Shown here piece after piece: positions 42,700-51,666 of a DNA stretch of 64,000 bases. The first letter of the stretch is position 1. Each line of letters opens with the position of its first letter. The position numbers and the translations under genes were made by a program. The stretch spans positions 496,001 through 560,000 of the forward strand of contig NZ_MYFO02000001.1 of assembly GCF_004514475.2 (NCBI RefSeq), read 5' to 3'. The stretch comes from Paenibacillus athensensis (GTDB lineage Bacteria > Bacillota > Bacilli > Paenibacillales > NBRC-103111). The notes below the pieces were generated by a model. It saw only the letters and a program-made list of their open reading frames with translations, did not search any database and was not told the origin of the DNA.

Positions 42700-43428
42700 G
42701 TGAGTAAAATTAATTTTCATCGTACATTTAAGAAGGTGTCCCAGTTAAGAGCGTATTTGCCGGATACCGCGAGGGGCAGAGAACCCCAAATTGCATGGTA
42801 TCTGGAGCGTTACCCTGCCATATTCATTAAACCTAATGGAGGAGGACGTGGGATCGGCGTAACGAAAGCCTGGAAAAAAGGGGCCTTGATCTATTATGTA
42901 AAAGAAAAAGGAACGCCTAGAACCGCCAATTCTGTCCGTTCCCTATCGAAACAATTAGGCCTAAAAAAGAATCCGCACATTGTTCAACAGGCTATTCATC
43001 TCGCCAAGGTCGATGGACGCCCCTTTGATATTCGCCTCATGATGATGAGAGATCAGTTAAAGCGATGGAAATATATAGGCATGATTGCAAAAGTAGCAGG
43101 AAACCAAAGCGTTATAACCAATGTCGCCAGGGGAAAAGGATATGTAATGTCTATTGATCACGCTTTACAAAAGTCATTGGGCCTTACAGGGGCGAGAGCT
43201 TCAGAGAAAAAAAATGAAATGATACGGCTGGCGAAGGTATGTACACGTATCTATAGTAAAAGCAGATACGATTGGCAGATCGGATATGATCTGGCGATTG
43301 ATAAGGATGGTAAGGTATGGTTCATCGAAATTAATCCCACTGTTCCCGCTCATGGATTGTTTCGAAATGAAACGAGCACTTATCGTAGGATTAAGCAGAT
43401 TGCGGCTTTCCATAAACGACAAAAATAA
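42700..43428 (+). CDS. YheC/YheD-family ATP-grasp protein
   Basis: The GTG at 42700 follows AGGGTGGA at eight bases; an ATG at 42682 lacks a ribosome site. The 242-residue protein has FIKPNGGGRGIGVTK (ATP loop), RPFDIRLMMMRD and WFIEINPTVPAHG (metal-binding E-x-N). YheC/D proteins are found in endospore formers and associated with the spore coat. The protein is shorter than the 350-450 residues of YheC/D, so it may be a single-domain relative. Confidence 0.8.
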   Translation: MSKINFHRTFKKVSQLRAYLPDTARGREPQIAWYLERYPAIFIKPNGGGRGIGVTKAWKKGALIYYVKEKGTPRTANSVRSLSKQLGLKKNPHIVQQAIHLAKVDGRPFDIRLMMMRDQLKRWKYIGMIAKVAGNQSVITNVARGKGYVMSIDHALQKSLGLTGARASEKKNEMIRLAKVCTRIYSKSRYDWQIGYDLAIDKDGKVWFIEINPTVPAHGLFRNETSTYRRIKQIAAFHKRQK

Positions 43429-43593
43429 ATATCTTAAAGTCAAGTCGAAGTCACGTATGTTTTTCTATGTACTTCGACTTTTTACAATGTGGTCACCATC
43501 CAGAACACCGATGAATTCCCGGACCGGCTGTCGTCTATATAAACGAAGACACAAAATGAACACAAACTAATTCGACGAAGAGGTGTTTTGAAA

Positions 43594-44010
43594 ATGGCAT
43601 TAACGTCCACATTCACAAGCTTCAACCTGCCTGTAAAAAACGTAGAACAATCGAAAGCATTCTTTACCGGACTCGGCTTCGCGCTCAATCCGCAATATCC
43701 CGATAACGAGACTTCGGTGGCTATCGTGATCAGCGACAATCTGCAGGTCATGCTGATCGATCAAGCATTTTTTAAGACGCTCACGGAGAAGGAATCCGTC
43801 GATACAAGCAAATATGCGCAGATGACGATCGCCTTGGCCTTTGAAAGCCGGGAAAAAGTCGACGAAATCGTCAATACCGCGCTCGCCTTGGGCGGAAAAT
43901 TGCACGCTGATCCTGAAGATCATGGGTTCATGTATCATTGGGGCTTCGTCGACCTGGACGGCCACCTGTGGGCCATTAACTATATGAATACAGATGCGGC
44001 ACAAGGTTAA
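43594..44010 (+). CDS. VOC-superfamily (glyoxalase-like) protein
   Basis: A 138-residue VOC protein starting ALTSTFTSFNLPVKNVEQSK, with two beta-alpha-beta modules and the end WGFVDLDGHLWAINYM, typical of the PhnB-like subgroup. The ATG at 43594 follows AGAGGTG. It may act with the SRPBCC and ECF sigma genes that follow on the opposite strand; no substrate can be inferred. Confidence 0.85.
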   Translation: MALTSTFTSFNLPVKNVEQSKAFFTGLGFALNPQYPDNETSVAIVISDNLQVMLIDQAFFKTLTEKESVDTSKYAQMTIALAFESREKVDEIVNTALALGGKLHADPEDHGFMYHWGFVDLDGHLWAINYMNTDAAQG

Positions 44011-44049
44011 GGCTATCGGAACGCACGCTCGCAATAAGGTTTAAAAAGA

Positions 44050-44078
44050 AAGACGCCGGGCATCTTCCCCAGCGTCTT
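44050..44078. terminator. Bidirectional terminator between VOC and SRPBCC genes
   Basis: AAGACGC at 44050-44056 pairs with GCGTCTT at 44072-44078, extended by GGG/CCC. A-rich and T-rich flanks serve both directions. Confidence 0.75.
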
Positions 44079-44086
44079 CTTCGTGA

Positions 44087-44512
44087 TTAGTTTTGTTCGG
44101 TATAGGCTTTGAAATTGTTCAGGATGGCTTGCCAGCCTGCTTGCTGGAACTCGACGGGATTGGAGTTTTCCGCGTCGAACGTTTCAATGACCTCCGTCTC
44201 ATTGCCTTGATCAACGAAAGTAATATCAACTCTTCTTCCGTCTTCCATGGCGTAGCCAATCGCCTCATGCCGATTCACGACATCGTAGACACCGCCAAAC
44301 TCAAAGCCCATGCTGCCATCCTTCGCTTCCATCCGTGTCACAAACTTGCCGCCGACCCGCAGGTCGTTTTCGGCTCTCGGCGCATGCCAGTCCTCGGACG
44401 CTTGATTCCACTTTGTGATGTGCTCCGGCTCGCTCCAATAGCGCCATACCTTCTCGACAGGGGCTTGAATGACGGCTTGTACGGTTACTTTCGTCGGTTG
44501 ATTGGTTTCCAT
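44087..44512 (-). CDS. SRPBCC/AHSA1-domain protein
   Basis: A 141-residue single-domain protein: VTVQAVIQAPVEKVWRYWSE and HITKWNQASEDWHAP at the start, then GGVYDVVNRHEAIGYAMEDG and a C-terminal helix GWQAILNNFKAYTEQN. This is the START-like hydrophobic-pocket fold of activator-of-Hsp90-like proteins. It follows the ECF sigma gene in the same direction by 76 bases. Confidence 0.88.
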   Translation of the reverse strand: METNQPTKVTVQAVIQAPVEKVWRYWSEPEHITKWNQASEDWHAPRAENDLRVGGKFVTRMEAKDGSMGFEFGGVYDVVNRHEAIGYAMEDGRRVDITFVDQGNETEVIETFDAENSNPVEFQQAGWQAILNNFKAYTEQN

Positions 44513-44588
44513 TTTAAATCGACACCTCTTTCATCCTATTCGTCGTTTGGTTACTTTCAATCATATAGACGTAAACCAATGACGAAAT

Positions 44589-45548
44589 TCATCGGTCTAT
44601 TCGCTCAGGCAGCCCAAATCGCGAAAATAATGGCGTATGAATGAAGTTTTGAACGTGCAGGATTTGATTTTCTTTGGTTTCGATGACATGGATGCCCCAG
44701 GGGACCAGGCCAGAGCCCATCTCTTTGTCCGGCATATACTGGGCCAAAGCCGGATAACCGCCATTCACCGCAACGGGTACAAATCGCGAACCTTCGCAAT
44801 GCCAGCGGGTAAGCGAATAAAAGGCGGACAAATCTTCCTTGCCGCGAATCCACATCTCGAAGGGCGGCATCGACATGCAGCCTTCCTCGTGGAACAACGC
44901 GACGAGCGCAGCAATATCGAATTGCTCGAAGGCCTCCACATATCGGGCCAGCAGCTGCTGCTCCGGTTGAACGTCCATGCTGCTAAGCTCATCCGAGCGT
45001 AGCTGCGCCCGATCCATCGTCTCCCGGGCTCGTTGCAGGGCACTGTTCACTGCGGCCGGCGACATCGCCAACGTTTCCGCGATCTGCTTGGAGGACCATT
45101 CAAATACATCCTTCAAAATAAGCACCGCGCGTTGCCGCGGAGGCAAGGTCTGCAAAAGAGCGATGAAGCACAATTTAAGGGTATCCTTGCGGACGAGCCG
45201 ATCCTCCGGATTGCCCCCAAAGTCGGGAGACGGCCAGATCCAGGCAGAGTCCGGCAACGTGTTGCGCGGCTCGACGATAGCGCCAGCCGGATCGAACAAA
45301 TCCACAGGGAGCGCGCGGCGTTTGGATTGCCGCAGCTTGTCCAGGCACAGATTGGAGGCGATCCGATAGACCCAGGTTTTAAACGAGGAATCTTGTCGGA
45401 ACGTGCTCCAGCTCTGCCAGACTCGAATGCTCGTCTCCTGAACGGCATCATCCGCATCGTCCATGGAGCCTAACATACGGTAACAAAACGAGGTTAAGCC
45501 CGGCTTCAAGCTTGCAAATAAGGGTTCGTCAAATGCGGTCTCGTTCAT
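44589..45548 (-). CDS. ECF sigma-70 factor with SnoaL-like C-terminal domain
   Basis: A 319-residue sigma factor: region 2 with FCYRMLGSMDDADDAVQETS, region 4 with LPPRQRAVLILKDVFEWSSK and the HTH QIAETLAMSPAAVNSALQRA. From about residue 195 a SnoaL/NTF2-like domain follows (LLARYVEAFEQFDIAALVAL, then HEEGCMSMPPF). This resembles the TIGR02960-type group of large ECF factors, where the added domain takes over anti-sigma control. No separate anti-sigma gene lies next to it. Confidence 0.88.
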   Translation of the reverse strand: MNETAFDEPLFASLKPGLTSFCYRMLGSMDDADDAVQETSIRVWQSWSTFRQDSSFKTWVYRIASNLCLDKLRQSKRRALPVDLFDPAGAIVEPRNTLPDSAWIWPSPDFGGNPEDRLVRKDTLKLCFIALLQTLPPRQRAVLILKDVFEWSSKQIAETLAMSPAAVNSALQRARETMDRAQLRSDELSSMDVQPEQQLLARYVEAFEQFDIAALVALFHEEGCMSMPPFEMWIRGKEDLSAFYSLTRWHCEGSRFVPVAVNGGYPALAQYMPDKEMGSGLVPWGIHVIETKENQILHVQNFIHTPLFSRFGLPERIDR

Positions 45549-45630
45549 TGCGGCCTCCCATAACGATCGCCCCGAGGGGCAGTACCTTCATTATATGCAA
45601 TGAAACGGACAACCTCAATAGGACGGCGAT

Positions 45631-46344
45631 CTAAATTAAAGTGTGGCCGCCTTCCACATGCAGCACGGTTCCGGTCACAAAGCTATTTTCGATCACATAT
45701 AACACGCTTTGCGCGACGTCTTCCGCTTGTCCCACTCGTTTCACCGGGAGCTTGCCGGCCACGGTTGCATAAAATTGCTCGCGGGCGTCTGCGGCCATCT
45801 TGCTGCGTGAAGGCGTATCGATAATACCGGGTGAGATGATATTCACTCGGATCGGCGCCAGCTCCAGAGCCAGCGTCTGGCCAAGATTCGATACGGCAGC
45901 ATTCACTGCGCCAAGTACCGATGAACCGGCCATTGCTTTGTAAGCAACAACACCTGAGAATAAGGTGATCGAACCGAGCGGCGAAATGCAGGGTGCGCCA
46001 TATTTCGCTGCATAATATTGGCCCCAGAATTTGTTTTCAAACAATGTCCGGGCTTGGGCGGAATCCGTATGCAGGAACGAACCGCCCGATGTTTCAGCGG
46101 CGCTAACGACCAGATGATCGAAACGACCGATTTTTTCAAAAAAAGCTTGCACTTGCGCCTCGTCAGTCATATCCAGCTGAACCGCGGTTATTGGGCCCTG
46201 CAGCTTCTCTTTCGCTTGTTGTAATTTCTCTTCAGAACGGCTGGCGATGACCACTTCCGCCCCGCGCTCCATCGCTTGCTTGGCTGTCTCCAAGCCGATA
46301 CCGGAGCTTCCGCCGATAATGACCACTCTTTGATTGTGTAACAT
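45631..46344 (-). CDS. SDR-family oxidoreductase with altered active site
   Basis: A 237-residue Rossmann protein: GGSSGIGLETA (cofactor loop), LDMTDEAQV, VVSAAETSGG and the C-terminal VTGTVLHVEGGHTLI. The usual Y-x-x-x-K catalytic pair is replaced: the aligned text is GSSVLGAVNAAVSNL, with leucine for tyrosine and asparagine for lysine. The catalytic serine region LFSGV remains. Loss of both residues implies a weakened or different activity. GGAGG precedes the ATG. It is divergent from an HxlR regulator gene, which probably controls it. Confidence 0.85.
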   Translation of the reverse strand: MLHNQRVVIIGGSSGIGLETAKQAMERGAEVVIASRSEEKLQQAKEKLQGPITAVQLDMTDEAQVQAFFEKIGRFDHLVVSAAETSGGSFLHTDSAQARTLFENKFWGQYYAAKYGAPCISPLGSITLFSGVVAYKAMAGSSVLGAVNAAVSNLGQTLALELAPIRVNIISPGIIDTPSRSKMAADAREQFYATVAGKLPVKRVGQAEDVAQSVLYVIENSFVTGTVLHVEGGHTLI

Positions 46345-46517
46345 GAGATGACCTCCATCCTTTTTCTGATTGGCTTTGCGTTAATCTTACCCTGCTATTA
46401 TATATACAGTAATTTCATTTAGGGAAGTAGTGATGTTTTTTTCATATAGTTTCCGAAATGATACTATTGTGATACAATAAGCTCCATCAGAAAAAAATTC
46501 GGTTGGAGGCTATGCCG

Positions 46518-46856
46518 ATGAGTATGCTTGAGCCCATAGAATTGACAAAAGGAACTCCCGGCGAGCCTTGTCCCATTGCCAAAACGCTTGACGTGATCGG
46601 GACCAAGTGGACGTTTCTCATTATTCGCGACCTGCTTATTGAAGGAACGCTGCGATTCAGCGATCTGCTGAAATCGATGGAGGGGATAAGCCCCAAAACC
46701 CTCTCGCTCAGGCTGAAGGAGTTGGAGACTCATGGCGTTGTGGAGCGCAGGGTATTTCCGGAGGTTCCGCCGCGCGTGGAATATACGTTAACGGAAAAAG
46801 GGGAACGATTAAAGGGGATTTTTATCGAATTAAAGAGATTTGGTCTGGATTTATAA
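46518..46856 (+). CDS. HxlR-family transcriptional regulator
   Basis: The ATG at 46518 lies eight bases after GGAGG; earlier in-frame starts overlap that site. The 112-residue winged-helix protein has EPCPIAKTLDVIGTKWTFLI, IIRDLLIEGTLRFSDLLKSM and SPKTLSLRLKELETHGVVER, all typical of HxlR. TACAAT at 46473-46478 is a possible -10 box. It is divergent from the SDR gene. Confidence 0.9.
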   Translation: MSMLEPIELTKGTPGEPCPIAKTLDVIGTKWTFLIIRDLLIEGTLRFSDLLKSMEGISPKTLSLRLKELETHGVVERRVFPEVPPRVEYTLTEKGERLKGIFIELKRFGLDL

Positions 46857-46869
46857 AATAAAAAAAAGC

Positions 46870-46974
46870 TCACGAGCCCGGAGCTTTATATTTCAGCAAA
46901 TACAAGCATACCAACGTTGCGCCAAACGCCCACATCCATAGCAGATTAAAGCCGACAAAAAACAAAAATGTCAT
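46870..46974 (-). CDS. 34-residue single-pass membrane peptide
   Basis: An ATG at 46974, after GGTGG at seven bases, encodes TFLFFVGFNLLWMWAFGATL, then VCLYLLKYKAPGS. The peptide is almost entirely one hydrophobic helix with a basic C-terminal end. It starts 13 bases after the stop of a second such gene. No family is recognised. Codon structure and the ribosome site support a real gene. Confidence 0.55.
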   Translation of the reverse strand: MTFLFFVGFNLLWMWAFGATLVCLYLLKYKAPGS

Positions 46975-46987
46975 TGTGGCACCACCT

Positions 46988-47089
46988 TCAGTATTGAATC
47001 AACCACGTATGCACCGTGAACTGTGCAGCTGCGTACAGCAGGATCAGCCCGGCCCACAATAAGATAGGTCTCGTCCAGTGAAGTTTCAT
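46988..47089 (-). CDS. 33-residue single-pass membrane peptide
   Basis: An ATG at 47089, after GGGGGAATAAGAG, encodes KLHWTRPILLWAGLILLYAA, then AQFTVHTWLIQY. It has a basic N-terminus and one transmembrane helix. It forms a tandem with the gene at 46870-46974. Similar paired tiny membrane proteins often stabilise transporters or act as toxins, but nothing here decides. Confidence 0.55.
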   Translation of the reverse strand: MKLHWTRPILLWAGLILLYAAAQFTVHTWLIQY

Positions 47090-47230
47090 TCTCTTATTCC
47101 CCCTCTTATACGTTTACTATACCGATAAATCGCTGCCCGTTGTACCCTTAATTCATGCCTGGAACCAAACTAAAAACTCCTATAACCGGTATAGGAGTTT
47201 TTCCTTGCTGCGGCACCCGCAGGATATGAT

Positions 47231-47890
47231 CTAGGACGGTTCCGCTTCGTCAAGCAAGCCCTTGCGTTGGGCGAATTGGGCGGCTTCCTTGCGGTTTTTC
47301 GTGCCCAGCTTTTTGTTAATATTCGTGATATGATTGGCCAGCGAATGCTCCTCAATCTGCAGCAGCTCCAGAATCTGCGCCGTGGACCGGCCCTCGGCAA
47401 CCAGACCGAGCAGCCGTTTCTCCTGTGCCGTCAGCAGCTTGTTCATCCGCTCGCGATGGATGCGCATAAACTCGGAGCGGACGATCCGCGCCGAAGAAGG
47501 ATGTATGCCCGCATCGTCGCGATACGCTTGGCGAATCGCCTGCGGAATATCGTGATAATCGCTGGACTTGACAATATAATTATGAGCGCCCCACAAAAAA
47601 GCTTCGCTTACCCACGCCCCGTCCTCCATAGAAGACAGCATGATCAGCTTGGCGTCGGGACGCAGCTCCAGCATGTCGCTGATCAAGGAAATGCCGTCCG
47701 GCCTTTGGTCCAGCATAATATCGAGCAGCACGACATCGACATCCAGCAGCTGGATCAGTTGGAGCGCGGCTGTACGATCGCGAGCTGCGCCGAGGAACAC
47801 CAGGTCGTCGGCTTTTTCAATCATCCAGCGAATCCCCTCTATCCAATCCTCGTCGTCTTCAACCAGAAGCACGCGAATTTGTCGGCTCAT
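47231..47890 (-). CDS. NarL/LuxR-type response regulator
   Basis: The ATG at 47890 follows GGAGG at six bases and gives 219 residues; the longer frame lies inside the kinase gene. Receiver: VEDDEDW (acidic pair), VVLLDIMLDQ (phosphoacceptor), IMLSS and IVKSSDY. C-terminal HTH: LTAQEKRLLGLVAEGRSTAQ, then SLANHITNINKKLGT. The gene overlaps the kinase 3' end by 32 bases, so they form a coupled pair. Confidence 0.92.
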   Translation of the reverse strand: MSRQIRVLLVEDDEDWIEGIRWMIEKADDLVFLGAARDRTAALQLIQLLDVDVVLLDIMLDQRPDGISLISDMLELRPDAKLIMLSSMEDGAWVSEAFLWGAHNYIVKSSDYHDIPQAIRQAYRDDAGIHPSSARIVRSEFMRIHRERMNKLLTAQEKRLLGLVAEGRSTAQILELLQIEEHSLANHITNINKKLGTKNRKEAAQFAQRKGLLDEAEPS

Positions 47891-50800
47891 TCTGTTCCTC
47901 CCTTCCCTCATCTGCCCGGGCAAAGCGCAGCGTGACCGTCGTCCCGACGCCCTCCCGGCTGCTAATATGCAGCGAGCCGCCGTGCTTGTTGATAACCCGT
48001 TCGCAATAGTGCAAGCCGAAGCCAAAATGCTGCTCGCCCGACTTGGTCGAGTACAGCATTTCGCGTACGTGGGGCAGATGCTCGCTGGGAATACCTTCGC
48101 CCGTATCGGCAAATTGCAGCAGGTCGGCATCGGGCAGCCGAATCGCTGTTACGCGCAGCTCGCCGCCGTCAGGCATGGCCTCCATCGCATTTTGCACCAG
48201 ATTATGAATAACTTCCTCCATATGGACGGGATCGAAATCCAGCAGCAGCGGCGTTGGGTCCGATTCGTCCAGCAGCAGCCGAATGTCCAATTTAGCCAAC
48301 AACGGCTCAAAGGCGGCAAGCACCGTTCGCACCAGCTTGATCGCATCGCCCCGCTCCGGCAGTAGCTCGATATCGGAGGTCAGCACATTCACCCGCTTCA
48401 TCATTTCCATCAAATGGCTGCTGCGCTTGATAATGATGCCACTGTCCCTGATCAAACCTTCGGCTGCGCTGCGCACGGCGAACTCCTGAATTTTCTCGGA
48501 GAACAAGCGAATGGCGCCCAAATCGTTTTTCATCGCATGGCGCAGATGGCCGGCGCCGACCTGCACCGCTTCCTTGATCGCCCGCATCTCCTCGGAAGCG
48601 GCCGCGACTCGCGCATGAGTCTGCACCCGGGCCAGCAGCTCCTCTTTGGCAAACGGCTTGGTCAAATAATCATTTGCGCCGGCAGCAAAAGCTTGCAGCA
48701 CCCCCTTATCCGCATTCTGGGCAGTCAGCAAAATAATCGGCAGCTCGTTCACATCGTACGTGCGGCGAATCGTCCGGCATACATCGAGCCCGGTGAGCTT
48801 GGGCATCATCAGGTCGAGCAGAACCAGATCGGGCTTGGGGCCGTCCGCCAGCCGTTCAAGCGCCTCTGCGCCGCTTTGGGCATAGGTCACTTCATAATGC
48901 TGCAGGGTCAAATAATTGATCAGCACCTGCACGTTCACAGGCTCGTCGTCGACCACGAGAATCGATATCACCGCCGCCGTATCCCCGTGATCCGGCTCCG
49001 CTGCCGTCCAAGCGACGGGTGCCGTTTCGCTGGCGATGGCTGCAGCAGGAACATACGTGCGTTCACCCGCATATTCAGGCGGCAAGTCAGCCTGCTCAGC
49101 CAGTGGCAGCGTAAAGCAAAACGTGGCGCCGCGTTGGCCTTCCGTATGCTTAACCCAAATCTGTCCGCCATGCAGCTCCACAAGCTGCTTCGTAATGGAT
49201 AAACCCAGCCCGGTTCCTCCATACTCCCGTGAGATGGACGCTCCAGCTTGCTGGAACATTTGAAAAATCATGTCCGTCTGATCGGCGGCCAGCCCGATCC
49301 CCGTATCGGTCACTGCAATTTCCGCAAAGCCGTCATGCTTTACTGCACTGAGAACGACCGAGCCCGACTCCGTAAATTTGATCGCATTGCCGAGCAGATT
49401 ATATAAAATCTGCTGCAGCCGGTTTTCATCCGCAACAACTGGCGGCAGATCAGGCGCGATCTCACAGGCTAACGTTAACATCTTGCTCCCGACGAGCGGC
49501 TTGACCACCTCCAGGGCCAGCTCGACAGCTTCCTGCAGACGCATCGGTTTGAGCTGCAGGGCCATTGCTTGATGCTTGAGCTGCGAAAAATCCAGGATAT
49601 CGTTGACCAAATGGAGCAGCCGGCGGCCGCTGTTCACAATCATCCGTAAATTGCGCTGCAACGGCTCTGTGACCGGCCCGCCCGCTCCGTCCAGCAACGA
49701 ATCGGCAATCCCGATCATGCCATTCAGCGGCGTCCGCAGCTCATGTGAGGTATTCGCCAGAAAATCATCCTTGAGCCGATCCAGTTTTTGCAAAGCTTGC
49801 GTGCTTGCCGCCAGCTCCTGCGAGTACCGCTTCAGCTGCCGCTGGTTGTCCATGATCCGTCGAACCAGAATCCAGGCCAGCGCGCCGATAAACACCAGAT
49901 AGCCCAGCGGAAATAACGGCTGCCCGCGGAACAAGTGCATTTGCCAGCGAAACGAGACGCCAAACATCACCTGATACAAATCGATCATGCCAATCGCAAC
50001 AAGCACCAACGAAGCCGCAAAGACCATTCGTGCCTCCGGCAGCCGACTCCGCAGCGCCGAATAGCCGATTACCGCAAATACATGCACAAGCGCGGCCAGC
50101 GCCAGCAGCATCACAAGCATATAGGCAGCGGAAGCTTCCGCGAGCTCAACATTCACAACTACCGCATAAGCCGTGACGATATAATACGCGCGCCGTCCCC
50201 ATACCAAATGTCGTTCCGCCCGATCTCCAAACGTATGCAGCGCTTGAAAAAAACCATAGGCAGCAACAATCATCACATGATAAACCAGATAATAAATAAA
50301 ATGAAGCGCTATTGGCGCATCGATCATCAACAGACTGATATCGGTATACGAAAATACCCAGAGCGCGGCACAACCCGCCAGCAAAGACAAATAACCGTAA
50401 GCTTGATTACGCGGAAAAAACACAAAAAACAACAATCCGGCCAATGCGATAAAAGCAAAAAACAACGCAAACACGCACAATAACCAGCCCTCTGCAATAA
50501 AAGCGCGGATCACCTCGGCTCGCGCACCCACAAACGGATGAAACCGAATGCTGGCCTGCTCATAAGGCATGCCGTAAATCCGAATATATAAGGGCTTGTC
50601 CGCCAATTCCGCCGGCAAAGCGATCATCGTCCAGCGGTCGCTGTAAAATTGCTTACGTCCATTAAACTCACCGCGCTGGTATAACAGCCGCTGATCTGCG
50701 TATACAGCAAATACTTGATAAAAATCCTCCAAAACGAGCACGGAATCGGCCTCCAGCCGCTCCGGCAGCACGATTTTGTACCACAGCATCGAGGCGTCAG

Positions 50801-51071
50801 CTATGCTAGCTTGCGGTGCCGTTTGCCAGTCGTCCCTGATCCAGACCGGAACGCCATTCGCATCGACAGGCGAATCGCCCTTGCGCATTTGCCAGCCTTC
50901 GTGCAAGGTCTGAATAGCAGCACCGGATGCCCGCAGCTTATCCCCCGCATCGATAGAAGCACCCGCACCCGCGACGGAAATCGGCAGCAGACAGAGGATG
51001 GCCAGCAGCAGCACAGAACGGATCGTCCAGATTGTCCAGCCCGGACCATGTCTAAGGGTTGCTCGTTGCAC
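47859..51071 (-). CDS. Hybrid sensor kinase with 7TMR-DISM input and two ATPase domains
   Basis: The GTG at 51071, after GAAGGGACGAG, gives 1070 residues; TATAAT on the minus strand at 51110-51105 lies just upstream and excludes longer starts. Order: signal peptide, 7TMR-DISM extracellular jelly-roll (residues about 60-190), seven helices (about 195-395), HisKA with NTSHELRTPLNG near 445, HATPase with GNAIKFTES and GGTGLGLSI, a receiver with VVDDEPVNV and LVLLDLMMPK near 770, then a further H-box-like LRHAMKNDLGAIRL and a second HATPase ending FGFGLHYCERVI. The downstream LuxR-type regulator is the likely output. Confidence 0.9.
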   Translation of the reverse strand: MQRATLRHGPGWTIWTIRSVLLLAILCLLPISVAGAGASIDAGDKLRASGAAIQTLHEGWQMRKGDSPVDANGVPVWIRDDWQTAPQASIADASMLWYKIVLPERLEADSVLVLEDFYQVFAVYADQRLLYQRGEFNGRKQFYSDRWTMIALPAELADKPLYIRIYGMPYEQASIRFHPFVGARAEVIRAFIAEGWLLCVFALFFAFIALAGLLFFVFFPRNQAYGYLSLLAGCAALWVFSYTDISLLMIDAPIALHFIYYLVYHVMIVAAYGFFQALHTFGDRAERHLVWGRRAYYIVTAYAVVVNVELAEASAAYMLVMLLALAALVHVFAVIGYSALRSRLPEARMVFAASLVLVAIGMIDLYQVMFGVSFRWQMHLFRGQPLFPLGYLVFIGALAWILVRRIMDNQRQLKRYSQELAASTQALQKLDRLKDDFLANTSHELRTPLNGMIGIADSLLDGAGGPVTEPLQRNLRMIVNSGRRLLHLVNDILDFSQLKHQAMALQLKPMRLQEAVELALEVVKPLVGSKMLTLACEIAPDLPPVVADENRLQQILYNLLGNAIKFTESGSVVLSAVKHDGFAEIAVTDTGIGLAADQTDMIFQMFQQAGASISREYGGTGLGLSITKQLVELHGGQIWVKHTEGQRGATFCFTLPLAEQADLPPEYAGERTYVPAAAIASETAPVAWTAAEPDHGDTAAVISILVVDDEPVNVQVLINYLTLQHYEVTYAQSGAEALERLADGPKPDLVLLDLMMPKLTGLDVCRTIRRTYDVNELPIILLTAQNADKGVLQAFAAGANDYLTKPFAKEELLARVQTHARVAAASEEMRAIKEAVQVGAGHLRHAMKNDLGAIRLFSEKIQEFAVRSAAEGLIRDSGIIIKRSSHLMEMMKRVNVLTSDIELLPERGDAIKLVRTVLAAFEPLLAKLDIRLLLDESDPTPLLLDFDPVHMEEVIHNLVQNAMEAMPDGGELRVTAIRLPDADLLQFADTGEGIPSEHLPHVREMLYSTKSGEQHFGFGLHYCERVINKHGGSLHISSREGVGTTVTLRFARADEGREEQNEPTNSRASG

Positions 51072-51204
51072 AGAAACTCGTCCCTTCGCTTGCAAGATTC
51101 TTCTATTATAACGCGAAAAGGACATCAGCATAATAGCTCGCCCAGATGTCCCAACAGCCTGTCGCACGCATAGGCCGAATATTCGCTCCCCGGCGTTCTT
51201 CCTG

Positions 51205-51477
51205 CTACCAGCTTGCTATTATCAGCAAAGCTAACGCCAAGGCCGCCACCAGCAGCGTTTCCTGATCGCTGCCCAGTCGCCAGCCCTCCAACTGACCCGC
51301 CCGCTTCCGGTCGACCAGCTCCAGCAAACGGCCTGCAAGCAAGCCTGCAGCCGCCACCGCAAAAAGCATCGTCTCCAGCTCCAGGGTGCCGGTCAAATAA
51401 GAACAAAGAAGCCCGGACCACGCTATTGCCAAGCCAATCCCGTAACACGCCAGCTTGCGTATTGCTCCACTTCGCAT
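51205..51477 (-). CDS. Small membrane protein of unknown function
   Basis: A 90-residue protein with two or three hydrophobic segments (KLACYGIGLAIAWSGLLCSY, TMLFAVAAAGLLAGRLLEL and TLLVAALALALLIIASW) and short charged loops (DRKRAGQLEGWRLG). The ATG follows GAGGAAC at nine bases. It lies upstream of the hybrid kinase gene on the same strand. No family is recognised; overlapping frames here are shadows. Confidence 0.5.
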   Translation of the reverse strand: MRSGAIRKLACYGIGLAIAWSGLLCSYLTGTLELETMLFAVAAAGLLAGRLLELVDRKRAGQLEGWRLGSDQETLLVAALALALLIIASW

Positions 51478-51616
51478 CCCCGATCGTTCCTCGCCAATTT
51501 GTTTTCGTTTCTTCTATTATAGGGCCATGACAATGGGCTGAACATCCTTTTCATTATAAGATTACATAATATAAGTTATGTATACATAATTCCTTTTCCT
51601 TGCTGCCAAAAGCAAA

Positions 51617-51649
51617 CAATCCCCGACCGCCTTCCGGCATCGGGGATTG
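51617..51649 (-). terminator. Rho-independent terminator of the GH44 gene
   Basis: CAATCCCCGA and TCGGGGATTG form a perfect 10-bp stem around a 13-base loop, 18 bases past the GH44 stop, followed on the minus strand by TTTGCTTTT. Confidence 0.9.
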
Positions 51650-51666
51650 TGCAAAGAGCGATTTGC

